DNA of 64,000 bases from an uncultured Planctomycetota bacterium (GCA_900696465.1 CAADGE010000033.1:1-64000), one strand, 5' to 3'; positions 8,908 to 17,936 are shown, numbered from the stretch's first letter. Program-made: numbers and translations. The notes: a model not told the origin generated them from the letters alone.

Positions 8908-9927
8908 ATGGCAGCACAAGTGGATCCGGCAATCGCGAAGGCGACGGAAGAGTTTCGAGTCAAGTTCAAGGCGGTTCGCGATGAGATCGGCAAGGCGATC
9001 GTCGGGCATAACGAAATCGTTGAGGGCGTGCTCATCTGTCTGTTCACCGGTGGCCACGCACTGCTCGAAGGCGTGCCGGGGCTCGGCAAGACGTACCTGA
9101 TTCGCTCGATGTCGGAAGCCCTGCGGCTGGAGTTCTCCCGCATTCAGTTCACACCGGACCTGATGCCGGCGGACATTCTGGGCACGAACATCATCAACGA
9201 AGACCCGGAGACGGGACGGCGGCAGTTTCAGTTTCAGCGCGGACCGATCTTCGCACAGATGGTTCTGGCAGACGAGATCAACCGGGCGACGCCGAAGACG
9301 CAATCGGCACTGCTGGAGGCCATGCAGGAGAAGACAGTGACGGTTGCGGGAACGCGCTATCCGCTGACGCCGCCCTTCTTTGTGATGGCCACGCAGAACC
9401 CGATCGAGCAGGAAGGAACCTACCCGCTGCCCGAGGCGCAGCTCGATCGCTTTTTCTTCAAGCTGATCGTGCAGTATTCGAGTCGCGACGAGCTGGCGAC
9501 CATCCTTCAACGGACGACCACGGGTCACAAGCCGGACATCAAGCCGGTGATGACGGGCGATCAGATCATCGGGGCGCAGAAGCTGGTGCAGCGCGTGGTG
9601 GTCGCGCCGCACGTGCAGGACTATGCCATCCGGCTGACACTGGCGACGCACCCGCGCGGGCCGTTCGCGACAGAACTGACAAATCGCTACGTGCGATGGG
9701 GCAGCAGTCCTCGCGGGGCGCAGGCGATCTCATTGGCGGCCAAGGTGCGGGCGTTGCTTGAGGGCCGGTACAACGTGGGCTTTGAAGACATCCGCAATAT
9801 TTATCTGCCGGCGATGCGGCATCGCGTGCTGCTGAACTTCGAAGCACAGGCGGAGGGTTTGGAACCGGACACGGTGCTGAAAGACATTCTCGACAAAACG
9901 CCGACCGCGGCGGAAAAGGCTGCGTAA
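8908..9927 (+). CDS. MoxR-family AAA+ ATPase
   Basis: 339 residues from the ATG at 8908, with GGGAG 7-12 nt upstream. Walker A GVPGLGKT is at residues 55-62, Walker B MVLADE at 118-123, and a sensor-1 stretch TQNPIEQEGTYPLPEAQ follows. MoxR proteins are cytoplasmic AAA+ chaperones that work with VWA proteins to mature or insert metals and cofactors; the VWA gene directly upstream is the probable partner. A DUF58 gene, which is common in such operons, is not present. The last 70 codons are duplicated about 0.53 kb downstream (10458-10670). Upstream, the sequence around 8860-8883 resembles that at 5711-5734 before the VWA gene (both contain GATTACAATYCGCCG). Confidence 0.9.
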   Translation: MAAQVDPAIAKATEEFRVKFKAVRDEIGKAIVGHNEIVEGVLICLFTGGHALLEGVPGLGKTYLIRSMSEALRLEFSRIQFTPDLMPADILGTNIINEDPETGRRQFQFQRGPIFAQMVLADEINRATPKTQSALLEAMQEKTVTVAGTRYPLTPPFFVMATQNPIEQEGTYPLPEAQLDRFFFKLIVQYSSRDELATILQRTTTGHKPDIKPVMTGDQIIGAQKLVQRVVVAPHVQDYAIRLTLATHPRGPFATELTNRYVRWGSSPRGAQAISLAAKVRALLEGRYNVGFEDIRNIYLPAMRHRVLLNFEAQAEGLEPDTVLKDILDKTPTAAEKAA

Positions 9928-10118
9928 ACGCAGTACAGGGTCAGCGTTGTGGCGACTTTGATTTTCTCCCTCCTTTCATCGTGAATTGTCCCCATGTCAC
10001 CGCGCCGATTTTCGTTCGTTTTTCATTGAAACCGCCGAACGGCCTGCCTACGATTCCGCCAATTACAGGTTCAATCACTAGCGCCACGGCTTCACGCCCT
10101 TTCATGGGAGGTGTGATT

Positions 10119-10232
10119 ATGTTGGGCAACTTTGTAACGTTTATCACGTATCCTTGGCGGCTCATCGGATTTCTCGCCACCTTTCCGATCCGTGTGATCT
10201 TCGGCGTCGACTTCGACTGGGGCATTCGCTAA
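10119..10232 (+). CDS. Small hydrophobic peptide (37 residues)
   Basis: ATG at 10119 with a strong SD (GGGAGGTG, 5-6 nt spacing) and a TAA at 10230-10232. The peptide begins MLGNFVTFITYPWRLIGFLA and ends in VDFDWGIR; it is rich in F, I, L and W with two Arg, so it should sit at or in the membrane. It lies in the interval between moxR and the duplicated moxR 3' end. No family is recognised. The case rests on the SD and on the hydrophobic composition; chance occurrence is possible. Confidence 0.45.
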   Translation: MLGNFVTFITYPWRLIGFLATFPIRVIFGVDFDWGIR

Positions 10233-10427
10233 GAAGCCCACTGACGCGAAGACATCGCGGCTGGGATGCGATTTTGTCCTTGACGGCGGCTTTGCGCGCC
10301 CGTTCGGCCGCACGATCGGCCACTTCGTGGGTTCATCGCGGCGACTTGTGGTGAACCTCGGCCGGTCGACACAACGACGCGACCAGGCGGGCGTGGAGGT
10401 CGGTCGTTACTTTTGCGCACGGAGCTT

Positions 10428-10463
10428 TTAATTCGATTCCACGCGAATCGCCCGCACGGGGCG
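10428..10463 (-). pseudogene. Fragment of a ferredoxin-type gene 3' end
   Basis: Read on the minus strand this encodes RPVRAIRVESN followed by TAA. The intact Fe-S protein gene at 14308-14925 ends RPVRAIRVHAN followed by TGA. A 25-bp block (10441-10465) matches the 3' end of that gene with one mismatch. The fragment abuts and slightly overlaps the duplicated moxR end at 10458; the shared octamer CGGGGCGC occurs in both parent sequences, which suggests a microhomology-mediated junction. Confidence 0.5.
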
Positions 10464-10670
10464 CAGGCGATCTCATTGGCGGCCAAGGTGCGGGCGTTGC
10501 TTGAGGGCCGGTACAACGTGGGCTTTGAGGACATCCGCAGTATTTATCTGCCGGCGATGCGGCATCGCGTGCTGCTGAACTTCGAAGCACAGGTGGAGGG
10601 TTTGGAGCCGGACACGGTGCTGAAAGACATTCTCGACAAGACGCCGACCGCGTCGGAGAAGGCGGCGTGA
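10458..10670 (+). pseudogene. Duplicated 3' end of moxR (70 codons plus stop)
   Basis: Bases 10458-10667 match 9715-9924 of moxR at about 96 percent (8 differences in 210 bp, five of them synonymous). The copy keeps the reading frame to its own stop (TGA instead of TAA). It has no Walker motifs and no SD, so it is not a functional ATPase. An ATG at 10413 gives an 85-codon frame, but its first 16 codons are unrelated to MoxR. The low nonsynonymous load implies a recent duplication or an origin from a functional gene. Confidence 0.85.
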
Positions 10671-10855
10671 GAATCCATTTTGGACTGCAGATCACCAAGA
10701 TGCGGCTGCGTTCTCAAGCATCGCGGTATAAAATCCTGAACTGGTCACCCTCGCACAGCACACGATCCTCATCTTTCATGAGAGGCATTTGCATGCAGCT
10801 TCACATCACTGGATGCGGTAACTTCCGCTCTGTGGGCGAAACAGGAGAACCAAGG

Positions 10856-11890
10856 TTACTCTGACTTGACGGCACTGAGCAAATCAGAGAGGGCCTGTCG
10901 AGCGTAAGGAGACGGGTCTAAAACGGAGCGACGACGGAGGGACTCAAGCACGTCGGCCGGCAGCAGATCGCGGAGTTCCGGGTGACTACCAAGTTGTTGT
11001 GCGGCAGTGTAGCGGATCTCCGCGGCAGGACTGGTCAACCCCTCGGAAAACAGTTTGGCCGCGCGGCGGCGAGCAATTGCGTCGCCCGCCCAGGCATCAG
11101 GAAGCGCAAGCCATTGCTGTACGAACCGCAAGACGAAATCGTCCTCCGGCCACCAGACGCGTACGATTTCCGGCGGCCGGTTTGCCAGCGTTAGACCGGA
11201 CGATTCGACAGTGGCAAAGAGCAGGTAAACCGCCCCTAATTCCAAATCCTGGCGGCGGCTTGTGAAGTCAAACTTGATTAACTCGCCGTCGGCAAGGCGC
11301 GGGCTCTCCTTCAAGGATTGCAGCGGTTCGAAGAACAACGTGAAAATGTCCGATTCGCTCAAATGGGCCTCACGGCGGACCAACCGGGCGGTCAGCACGG
11401 CGTCGGCCCCTTCAAGTACGGCAACAAGGTCGACGCCGTCTTTGGAACGTCGAATGTGCGGCGCCTCGTATTCGCCGGCGGCTGGGCGGGCCTTGGCCAG
11501 CATGGCCCGTGCGTCGATTGGCCGCGACAGGTTCGTCCCATCGGTATCGGAGCGGGCTCGGCCCAATTCGTAAAGGAATAGAGTGGACGCTTGCTCGGGG
11601 AGTTGGTCGAGGTATCCAAAAATCACCGTTTCGTCTCGCGGGAACCCGGGGTAGCGTAAAACTTGGCCGCCCAAAAAGGCGGAGACGCCGCCGTAACTGC
11701 TGGTCGGGGGAGGAAGCGGCGCGCTGACGGTGAACACGACACGATAGCGGCCGTAGGTGGAATCGGCCGGCTCCACCGTGTGGACGTCGAGCAGCGTCAC
11801 ATTCGACTCGCCTGCGGCCGCGGGGTGTAGCCCCCAGGTCGCTACGGCGCCCAGAGCGACAAGCGTCAGAGCCTTTAGTTGACCGGTCAT
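10856..11890 (-). CDS. Secreted protein of unknown function, partner of the esterase gene
   Basis: 344 residues from the ATG at 11890, chosen because GGGAGG lies 8 nt upstream; a GTG at 11920 that overlaps the upstream stop is an alternative. A signal peptide ends at AAAGES. No known domain is recognised. The mature protein has a beta-rich first half, a middle with conserved-looking FTLFFEPLQSL, and an Arg/Leu-rich helical C-terminus in which LTSPAAEIRYTAAQQLGSHP resembles a HEAT-like repeat. It is the second gene of an operon with the dockerin-like esterase (26 bp downstream of it), so the two are probably secreted together. Confidence 0.6.
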   Translation of the reverse strand: MTGQLKALTLVALGAVATWGLHPAAAGESNVTLLDVHTVEPADSTYGRYRVVFTVSAPLPPPTSSYGGVSAFLGGQVLRYPGFPRDETVIFGYLDQLPEQASTLFLYELGRARSDTDGTNLSRPIDARAMLAKARPAAGEYEAPHIRRSKDGVDLVAVLEGADAVLTARLVRREAHLSESDIFTLFFEPLQSLKESPRLADGELIKFDFTSRRQDLELGAVYLLFATVESSGLTLANRPPEIVRVWWPEDDFVLRFVQQWLALPDAWAGDAIARRRAAKLFSEGLTSPAAEIRYTAAQQLGSHPELRDLLPADVLESLRRRSVLDPSPYARQALSDLLSAVKSE

Positions 11891-11916
11891 ATCCATCGCC
11901 TCCCGCTGCACGGGGA

Positions 11917-14106
11917 TCACTTCGAAAATTCGATGTCGTCGATACCAAACTTGCCGGCGGCGCGGTCGAAGTTCGTGAACCTCACTCGCACGATGTTAGT
12001 CAGGTCGAGGTTGGGCTGCACTTCTTTGAACCGGCAAAGCGGAATGCGTATCGTCTTTAACATGGACTTTGACAGCAACACGTCGTCGTCGCGCTTCTGA
12101 GGAATGGGAATTGTTGTAATCGTGCCCGTCAGTATACTGGTAGTAACCGGTGTGGCGGATCCGTCACGTAATTGCACTTCCAGCGCCAGGGTCGCCAACT
12201 GAGAGTCCGCATCGCGGTAATCCTGGGCAATGCGGAAGCTGAGCACTTCAAAGCCGGACACGTTTCGCTGGCCAGCCAGCGTAATCGTGTCATAGACGTT
12301 CCCCGCCGCGGTCCATTCCGTCAAAAAGCCGCGCGTGTTGTGATACCACGATTGGGAGTTCATCGCTGCGGCGCAGCCAAGGGGTGATGTCGGCGGGTGG
12401 TCGTACGCTCCGATCAATTCTCCTTCTTCCGGATTCGTGAGCGTCCCGGTTGCCACGACGCCCTGCCCGGTCGACGTGGTACCCAAGGCGCAGTTGGCCT
12501 CGAAGCTATCGACGATGCGGCGGTTGCTATCGAGCTCCTGATATTGCAGGTGCGCCCGTGCGGCGGCCACGCCGCCGGGAGAAAGCTGGTTGGGCTGGAA
12601 ACGGAAGTAGTTCCGATAGGCCGCCTGATTGTTCGCCGGAGACTGGGCCCGAACGTATCCGCGCAGAAACGCCACAGCATAAGCCGAGAGGATGGCCTGC
12701 TGTTGGGCATCCGTGATTCGTGTCGTAACCACCCCGTTGCCGTCGTCACCAAACTGGTTGGGCATCCCAATATTGCCGTACCAACTTGTGTTCCAATAGT
12801 TGTGGTTCGCGCCTTCGATCCAGACGAATTGCTTGGGACGGGGAGCGCTACCATCGTAAGTACCGACAACGTGCGATGCGACCCCTCTAAATTCTGGTCG
12901 CATCTCGAAAAAACCGCTGCCCAGAATAGCATTTCCACTTGAGTCTGAACCATCCACGTCGCCGTCGGCGTCACCCCACATCCCAAGAAACTGTGGAGCT
13001 GAGCCGCCCGCCAGTACGCTGGCCGGCACCGTTGCCTGGTAGGCGTCCGCAGCGGCCAGGCGCAGGTCGTAGTTTACGTTGCCATCGAAGAATCGGGTGC
13101 TGGCCACGCCGATGACCGCGAGTATCGGAAAAGGGCCGGTCGTCGTTCCGGGGCCAATCCCCGGCACAGCGCCCGTCGCATTCAGGCGGACGGCCTGCAC
13201 CACCGCTTCGCCTCCGCGGGAGTGGCCGATCAGGGCGACGCGGTTGTTGATATCGATCGCGTTCTGGAGAGTGCCCGTGGCGGAGTTGAGCCGGTCCATG
13301 TATTCCACAGCGCACATCACCAGCCAGGCCCGAGCAAGAATGCCAGGAAACAGGGCACTGAAATCGTCGAGATCAATACTGACGGATACGAAGCCGTGCG
13401 TGGCGAGCCGGTTCTGCAGATAGGTATAGCCACGATAATTCTCACTGCTCGGGTCGGTGCCTCCTCCAAATGCAAACGGGGTGTGGTTGCCGTGGGCGAT
13501 GACCACGAGCGGGAACGGCCCGCTGGCCGCGACGGGCGCATTCAGGCCACCACCTCCGCCTGCCGGGTAACGGATGCGTCCGCTCATGTCGTAGCCGTTG
13601 ATCGCATCCTGCCCTCCGATCGGCCAACCAAAGGAAGTTTGCTGACCGTCCTGTTCGAGCAGCGTCGCTGGTATCTCCGGGAAGTCACCGCCGGCGCGGA
13701 TGACGTTGCGGTCGTTGAAGTCAGCGAGGACACCGACGGCGAAGGCGGGATCGTTTGCGTCCGGCGCGGGCATCGCGCCGCTTGGGACAAGCGGCAGCGG
13801 ACAAAAGCACGGCGTATGCGCCAAGCACGCGACCGTATTGAGCAGACAAGCGATAAACAGCGCCTGGTCGGCGTCTGTCAATTGGCCGTCGCCATTGAAG
13901 TCGGCGGCGCAGCGCGAGCAGTTCGGGTACTTCGCGGCGTACGCGGCAGGGTCCATCCGCGCATCGACCCATGCTTGAACGTCTTTGCCGTTGATGACAC
14001 CGTCACAATTGATGTCGCCGCGAAGAATGGCCAGCGCGGGCTGGCAAGGCACCACGGCCACTGCGCCGGCCACAGAGAGCAGAAGGCGTCGGAGGGAATT
14101 GCTCAC
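11917..14106 (-). CDS. Secreted alpha/beta hydrolase with N-terminal dockerin-like repeats
   Basis: 729 residues from a GTG at 14106 with GGAGAGGT 6 nt upstream; a longer frame exists but has no SD. The signal peptide ends near PALA. Two dockerin-like calcium repeats follow (DINCDGVINGKDV, residues 31-43, and DFNGDGQLTDAD, 69-80), then an alpha/beta-hydrolase domain with a VVIAHGNHTPF oxyanion region (201-211) and nucleophile elbow G294-H-S296-R-G298. The last 200 residues form a beta-rich domain. The placement is unusual, because dockerin repeats are mostly C-terminal. An extracellular esterase or lipase is the likely activity; the substrate is unknown. First gene of a two-gene operon. Confidence 0.75.
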   Translation of the reverse strand: MSNSLRRLLLSVAGAVAVVPCQPALAILRGDINCDGVINGKDVQAWVDARMDPAAYAAKYPNCSRCAADFNGDGQLTDADQALFIACLLNTVACLAHTPCFCPLPLVPSGAMPAPDANDPAFAVGVLADFNDRNVIRAGGDFPEIPATLLEQDGQQTSFGWPIGGQDAINGYDMSGRIRYPAGGGGGLNAPVAASGPFPLVVIAHGNHTPFAFGGGTDPSSENYRGYTYLQNRLATHGFVSVSIDLDDFSALFPGILARAWLVMCAVEYMDRLNSATGTLQNAIDINNRVALIGHSRGGEAVVQAVRLNATGAVPGIGPGTTTGPFPILAVIGVASTRFFDGNVNYDLRLAAADAYQATVPASVLAGGSAPQFLGMWGDADGDVDGSDSSGNAILGSGFFEMRPEFRGVASHVVGTYDGSAPRPKQFVWIEGANHNYWNTSWYGNIGMPNQFGDDGNGVVTTRITDAQQQAILSAYAVAFLRGYVRAQSPANNQAAYRNYFRFQPNQLSPGGVAAARAHLQYQELDSNRRIVDSFEANCALGTTSTGQGVVATGTLTNPEEGELIGAYDHPPTSPLGCAAAMNSQSWYHNTRGFLTEWTAAGNVYDTITLAGQRNVSGFEVLSFRIAQDYRDADSQLATLALEVQLRDGSATPVTTSILTGTITTIPIPQKRDDDVLLSKSMLKTIRIPLCRFKEVQPNLDLTNIVRVRFTNFDRAAGKFGIDDIEFSK

Positions 14107-14307
14107 GGCATGACCTCTCCACCGCAACTTGAAAAAATACTGCCAATAACGACCCGAATATCCGTAATTTACCACAATTCGGAGATTATGTCAATTGATC
14201 TCGATTATGAAGTACGGCATGGCAAATACTGATCGTACAAGCCAAGAACTTATCAAGGATTCTGTAAATCAATGGATCGTGAACAGTTCGGAGCGCGGGC
14301 GGATGGT

Positions 14308-14925
14308 TCAGTTTGCATGAACGCGAATCGCTCGCACGGGGCGCGTTGGGCAATACTGCTGACAGACGCCGCAGCCGGTGCAGCCGTGGCCGGCGGCGGA
14401 TGGATCGATCACCTGAACGCGGCCGGTCTCATCGAGACGTATGGCGATCTCACCGATCGGACAGCGTTCGATGCAGATGCGGCAGTCTTCGTCTTTCGAT
14501 CGCACACACAGATCGTGATCCAGAATGGCCAGGCCCATGCGGATTTCCAGCCGGTCAACCAGTCGCAGTGCACCGCTCGGGCAGGATTTCATGCACGCCA
14601 GTTCGTCGCAGATGACGCACGCCTGACGATCGGGATCGACGTACGGCGTGCCGCGAAGGCGTTCATCGAGCGACTGAAGTAATAAGATCGCGTCGGCCGG
14701 GCAGGCGTCGGCGCATGATCCACATCGAAAGCACGTATCGAGAAATGACTCCTCGGGCTGCGCACCCGGCGGGCGAAGATGCGATCGCATGACCGGCAGC
14801 GTGATCGGGAGTTTCTTTTCGACGAACTCGGCGACCGGGCGAAGGATGCTCGCGAGGCCCGCGCGGAAAAAGCCGCGTCGATCATGAGGATCGAGATCCT
14901 CCAGTCGTTTGTCGGAATCGGTCAT
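14308..14925 (-). CDS. 4Fe-4S ferredoxin-type protein (NapF/NapG-like)
   Basis: 205 residues from the ATG at 14925 with AGGAAG 8 nt upstream. Four cysteine clusters are visible: CFRCGSCADACP, CVICDELACMKSCP, CRICIERCP and CTGCGVCQQYCP, enough for up to four 4Fe-4S centres. The N-terminus has DRRGFFRAG, which resembles a twin-arginine motif, but the following segment is not clearly hydrophobic, so export is uncertain. This is an electron-transfer protein of the NapF/NapG kind; no nitrate reductase genes are nearby. It is divergent from a Fur-family gene, so metal-responsive control is plausible. Its 3' end reappears as a fragment at 10428-10463. Confidence 0.8.
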   Translation of the reverse strand: MTDSDKRLEDLDPHDRRGFFRAGLASILRPVAEFVEKKLPITLPVMRSHLRPPGAQPEESFLDTCFRCGSCADACPADAILLLQSLDERLRGTPYVDPDRQACVICDELACMKSCPSGALRLVDRLEIRMGLAILDHDLCVRSKDEDCRICIERCPIGEIAIRLDETGRVQVIDPSAAGHGCTGCGVCQQYCPTRPVRAIRVHAN

Positions 14926-15009
14926 CGCGGTTTCTTCCTGTCGCGGCACTCCGAACACGCATTTCCCGGATTGTAGTGTGCCGGCCGATCCCCTACCAAT
15001 CGCGGATGC

Positions 15010-15039
15010 TTGGACATCCCCGCGCGGTGCGGCTAGAGT
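15010..15039 (+). promoter_or_regulatory. Promoter of the Fur-family gene
   Basis: TTGGAC (15010-15015), 18-bp spacer, TAGAGT (15034-15039). The predicted transcript starts near 15046, about 53 nt before the ATG. The layout matches other promoters in this window, notably those before rpsL and the orphan RNA. Confidence 0.5.
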
Positions 15040-15098
15040 TTCGGCGTCCGATCGCGCGGCGGGAAGCGGCGGACAGATTCTCATCGGTGGAGCATTCC

Positions 15099-15617
15099 AT
15101 GGCCCGGGCCGTCAGCGACAACGTGATCGAAACGGCGGAGAACGTTTTCCGAGAGTACCTGCGAGATCGCGGACTCAAGTATACGGAAGAGCGGCAAGCG
15201 ATCCTGCGGGCGGTGATGAAGAACGATGAGCACTTCGAGGCCGAGCAGCTTCTGCTGGATATGCGACAGAGCGGGCATCGCGTCGGCAAGGCAACGATCT
15301 ATCGCTCGCTGAAGATTCTTGTCGCATGCGGCATCGTCAAGGAAGTGCATTTCTCGAACAAACAGGTGCATTACGAACACACCTACGGGCAGGACCCCCA
15401 CGATCACATGGTCTGCCGGCGCTGCGGACGGATCATCGAGTTTGATGCCGCCGAGGTGACGCGCCTGCGAACACTGATCGCCGCCGATCATCGCTTTCAT
15501 GCCCTGTCGCACCGCTTCTCGATCATGGGGCTGTGCGAGGCCTGCGTGCGGGCATGCCCCGTGGGCCTGCGAGCGAATCTGTTGCTCGCACGGCGCGGGA
15601 AAAAGAAGAAGGGATAA
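15099..15617 (+). CDS. Fur-family metal-responsive transcriptional regulator
   Basis: 172 residues from the ATG at 15099 with GGTGGAG 7 nt upstream. The N-terminal winged helix has LKYTEERQAILRAV and the recognition-helix region GKATIYRSLKIL. The dimer domain has the metal-binding HYEHTYGQDPHDHMVCRRCG stretch and two structural-zinc CxxC pairs, C106/C109 and C146/C149. This is the full layout of Fur/Zur/PerR proteins; which metal or peroxide it senses cannot be told. It is divergent from the Fe-S protein gene with 173 bp between starts, so it may control that gene. The basic tail ends in KKKKG. Confidence 0.9.
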   Translation: MARAVSDNVIETAENVFREYLRDRGLKYTEERQAILRAVMKNDEHFEAEQLLLDMRQSGHRVGKATIYRSLKILVACGIVKEVHFSNKQVHYEHTYGQDPHDHMVCRRCGRIIEFDAAEVTRLRTLIAADHRFHALSHRFSIMGLCEACVRACPVGLRANLLLARRGKKKKG

Positions 15618-16139
15618 TCGGGCACACGGGGTCAACGCGATACGACGGTCAGATCAGCAGAATTGGGATGCTGAATTGGGCAGACTTCTCAACAGAGCGC
15701 GGCATAGGTGAAGAAGGTCAGAATGAGAATCTTCGCCCGCTTCTTGAATTCGATCGTCAAATAATCGGCGAATGCGACGACCATGATCTCCCTCGCTCTC
15801 GCGTGCCGACGGCGCGGGTCGCGTCGGCCTCACTCCCGATGGGGAGCTAGGAGGCAATGGCGATGCCCAGAAGCGATCAGACCGCGATGAGAGATGACGG
15901 ACCCGAACTGATTACGAAGCAGTCACTTGCAGCAAAAATTATTGGACGGGCCGCAATGCGAAAGGTTGGGTTGCGCGGGCATGTTGCCTGTGGACCACAT
16001 GATGTTTCCGTACGCGCGACGGGAATAGGTCAGCATCTCCGTGTATGGAGTGCAACGTCGGCTTGTAATTTGTCTCGCGATTTTTCTAGCTTGAGTACGT
16101 CGACCTGTTTGAGTATTGACCGCTGCGTGTGCTGACTCG
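15618..16139. other. Convergent intergenic region
   Basis: This 522-bp region lies between the Fur gene and the TPR gene, which point towards each other. One weak small-ORF candidate is listed separately. I see no clear rho-independent terminator, tRNA or conserved protein. Confidence 0.5.
15689..15784 (-). CDS. Candidate small peptide (31 residues)
   Basis: Minus-strand ATG at 15784 with GAGGGAG close upstream (3-nt spacing from the last G) and TGA at 15689. The peptide has a basic centre (EFKKRAK) followed by a hydrophobic helix ILILTFFTYAAL, like small membrane peptides. There is no homology that I recognise; the call rests on the SD and composition only. Confidence 0.25.
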   Translation of the reverse strand: MVVAFADYLTIEFKKRAKILILTFFTYAALC

Positions 16140-17795
16140 TTATGGTACACACAGGCAGCTTGACTCAATCCTGACATCCGCCCGCCGCCAAGCTTTCGCG
16201 AAACGCTCCTCGACGCGCGATGCTTCCTCCGCCGCGCCGCGGGCTCGCAGGCACCTGGCCAGCCCGTGCAGGGACCAGCCGTTGTTCGGCCAGTTCTCGA
16301 GGTCCATTCGGTAGACTTGCTCCGCCTCCTTGTAGCGCTTCGCATCGACGAGGACGGCGCCGAGGGTATGGCGGACCGGCTGTATCCACTCCGGGGGTTC
16401 CATGTAGAGCAGATCGTCTTCTATCTCGATTGCCTTGTTCAGCTCGCGCACGGCCTCGTCGATCTCGCCGCGGCGGTAGGCGATCTCGCCGGAGAGCATG
16501 TGGTCGGCGATGGACAGGACCTTGTGCGCGGGATTGATGGCCATCAGTGCATCTTCGGGCACCTTCCGGACGGCGGCGCGGAACTTCTCCTGTTCGCGCT
16601 CGGCTTTTTCGACTTCGCCCTTCGCTGCGTATGCGACTCCGCGCGTGAAGCGCCACATGGCCGTGGTGATCGGCAGGTAACTCGGCGGGGCGGGTTCGCG
16701 GAGGATGTCATCCCAGTGTCCGAAGCGCTTGAGGGCATCGTACTTCGCACCCATGTACGGGTCGGCGAGGGCAGCTTCGCGGCGGAGGTAGTCTGCGGGA
16801 AGCATCTCGACGACCTCGCGCGCAGCGGTGACGGCCGATTCGCTTCGGCCCTCCATCATGGAGGCGAAGGCGAGCATGTGGTGGTTGTGGATCATGTAAA
16901 GGTTGTAAAAGCCCTGTCGCGGCGAGCGCTTGCGGTAGGCCTTATCGGCTGCGATGGCGGCGACATTCTGATCGGCCGCGAGAGACCAGCGACCGACCTT
17001 GGCATCGATGTGCGACGGCATGTGGACGAGATGGCCCGAAGCGGGCACGGAGTTTCGCAGACGGTCGGCCGCGGCGTTGGCTCGTTCGGGTTTCGGTGAA
17101 CCCTCGACAGTGTGGATGTAAAGATGATTTGCACCGGGGTGGCGAGGGTCGAGCCCTAGCACGGTTTCAAGCACGGCGACGATTTCAGGCGTGCGGCCCT
17201 TGGGCGAACCGTCTTTCTCCCAGAGGTCCCAGGGTTGCAGGTCCATGAGCGATTCGGCATAGATTGTTCCGACAACGGCGTCGTCTCCGTGTGTTGACCA
17301 GACCGTGCCCATTGCGGCGGCGTAGGCCTCGTCGAGCGGGCGGCGCTCGGCGTTGGGGTCTTTGCTGAAACGCTGCATCATCGCCTCGATCAATGCCTGT
17401 TCGACGGGCGATGATCTCTCGCGCAGCGATGACGCCATCTGTAGGGCATCCCAGGCGTCACGGGCACGATCCGGCGGGACTTCGGGGTTGTTGATATGCG
17501 GACCGCTGGCAAGGGCGATGCCCCACCAGCACATGGCGCTATCGGGGTCGAGTCGCGCGCCCTCGCGGAAGGAGCGGATGGCTTCGTCATGATTGAAGGC
17601 GAACGTCCAGACGAGGGCCTGATCGAAATAGGCCTGTGCCTGCGGCGAGGAGGTCGTGATGACTCGGCTGTGGTTGCCCATCCCGTCGAAGAGCTGTGGT
17701 TTGGGTTCGTGTGGAGTCGCGAAACCATGCGGGCTGGCGCAACCGGTCGAGAGAAAAATCAAACAAAGCGATGCTCCGAGAAGCGAGCGAATCAT
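16140..17795 (-). CDS. TPR-repeat lipoprotein
   Basis: 551 residues from the ATG at about 17795 with GGAG 8 nt upstream. A lipoprotein signal ends in LSTGC. Tetratricopeptide-like helical pairs run through the protein, for example AQAYFDQALVWTFAFNHDEA near the N-terminus and HGLARCLRARGAAEEASRVE near the C-terminus. His-rich segments such as GHLVHMPSHID and MIHNHHMLAFASMM resemble a family of environmental TPR proteins sometimes annotated as metal-related, but no activity is established. It is probably exported and membrane-anchored, acting as a protein-interaction scaffold. It has its own promoter and no co-directional neighbour. Confidence 0.7.
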   Translation of the reverse strand: MIRSLLGASLCLIFLSTGCASPHGFATPHEPKPQLFDGMGNHSRVITTSSPQAQAYFDQALVWTFAFNHDEAIRSFREGARLDPDSAMCWWGIALASGPHINNPEVPPDRARDAWDALQMASSLRERSSPVEQALIEAMMQRFSKDPNAERRPLDEAYAAAMGTVWSTHGDDAVVGTIYAESLMDLQPWDLWEKDGSPKGRTPEIVAVLETVLGLDPRHPGANHLYIHTVEGSPKPERANAAADRLRNSVPASGHLVHMPSHIDAKVGRWSLAADQNVAAIAADKAYRKRSPRQGFYNLYMIHNHHMLAFASMMEGRSESAVTAAREVVEMLPADYLRREAALADPYMGAKYDALKRFGHWDDILREPAPPSYLPITTAMWRFTRGVAYAAKGEVEKAEREQEKFRAAVRKVPEDALMAINPAHKVLSIADHMLSGEIAYRRGEIDEAVRELNKAIEIEDDLLYMEPPEWIQPVRHTLGAVLVDAKRYKEAEQVYRMDLENWPNNGWSLHGLARCLRARGAAEEASRVEERFAKAWRRADVRIESSCLCVP

Positions 17796-17836
17796 GGCGG
17801 ATACTCCGATGCTCAAGATGTTGTAGAGGATGGACG

Positions 17837-17865
17837 ATTCTAGATCGGGCAGGATTCGTGTGCAA
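17837..17865 (-). promoter_or_regulatory. Promoter of the TPR lipoprotein gene
   Basis: On the minus strand TTGCAC (17865-17860), 17-bp spacer, TAGAAT (17842-17837). Transcription would start near 17830, about 35 nt before the ATG. Confidence 0.45.
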
Positions 17866-17936
17866 AGCGATGGCATCGAGTCGGCTTCGCGCCACTGGAT
17901 CGAGGACTTATCATACACCGGCGTGTGCTGTCGTCT

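Larger units (their letters stand above)
9928..10855. other. Interval between moxR and the next gene: small ORF plus gene-end fragments
   Basis: The interval holds one candidate small gene (10119-10232), a ferredoxin-like 3' fragment on the minus strand (10428-10463) and a moxR 3' fragment (10458-10670). I see no other supported gene in 10233-10427 or 10671-10855. Confidence 0.6.

Noticed and set aside
10413-10670. A functional 85-residue MoxR-like protein
   Set aside because: No SD, no Walker motifs, and the first 16 codons are unrelated sequence; a 3'-end duplicate explains it.
14926-15098. Fur box between the Fe-S gene and the Fur gene
   Set aside because: No GATAATGATAATCATTATC-like sequence is visible; only the promoter is supported.
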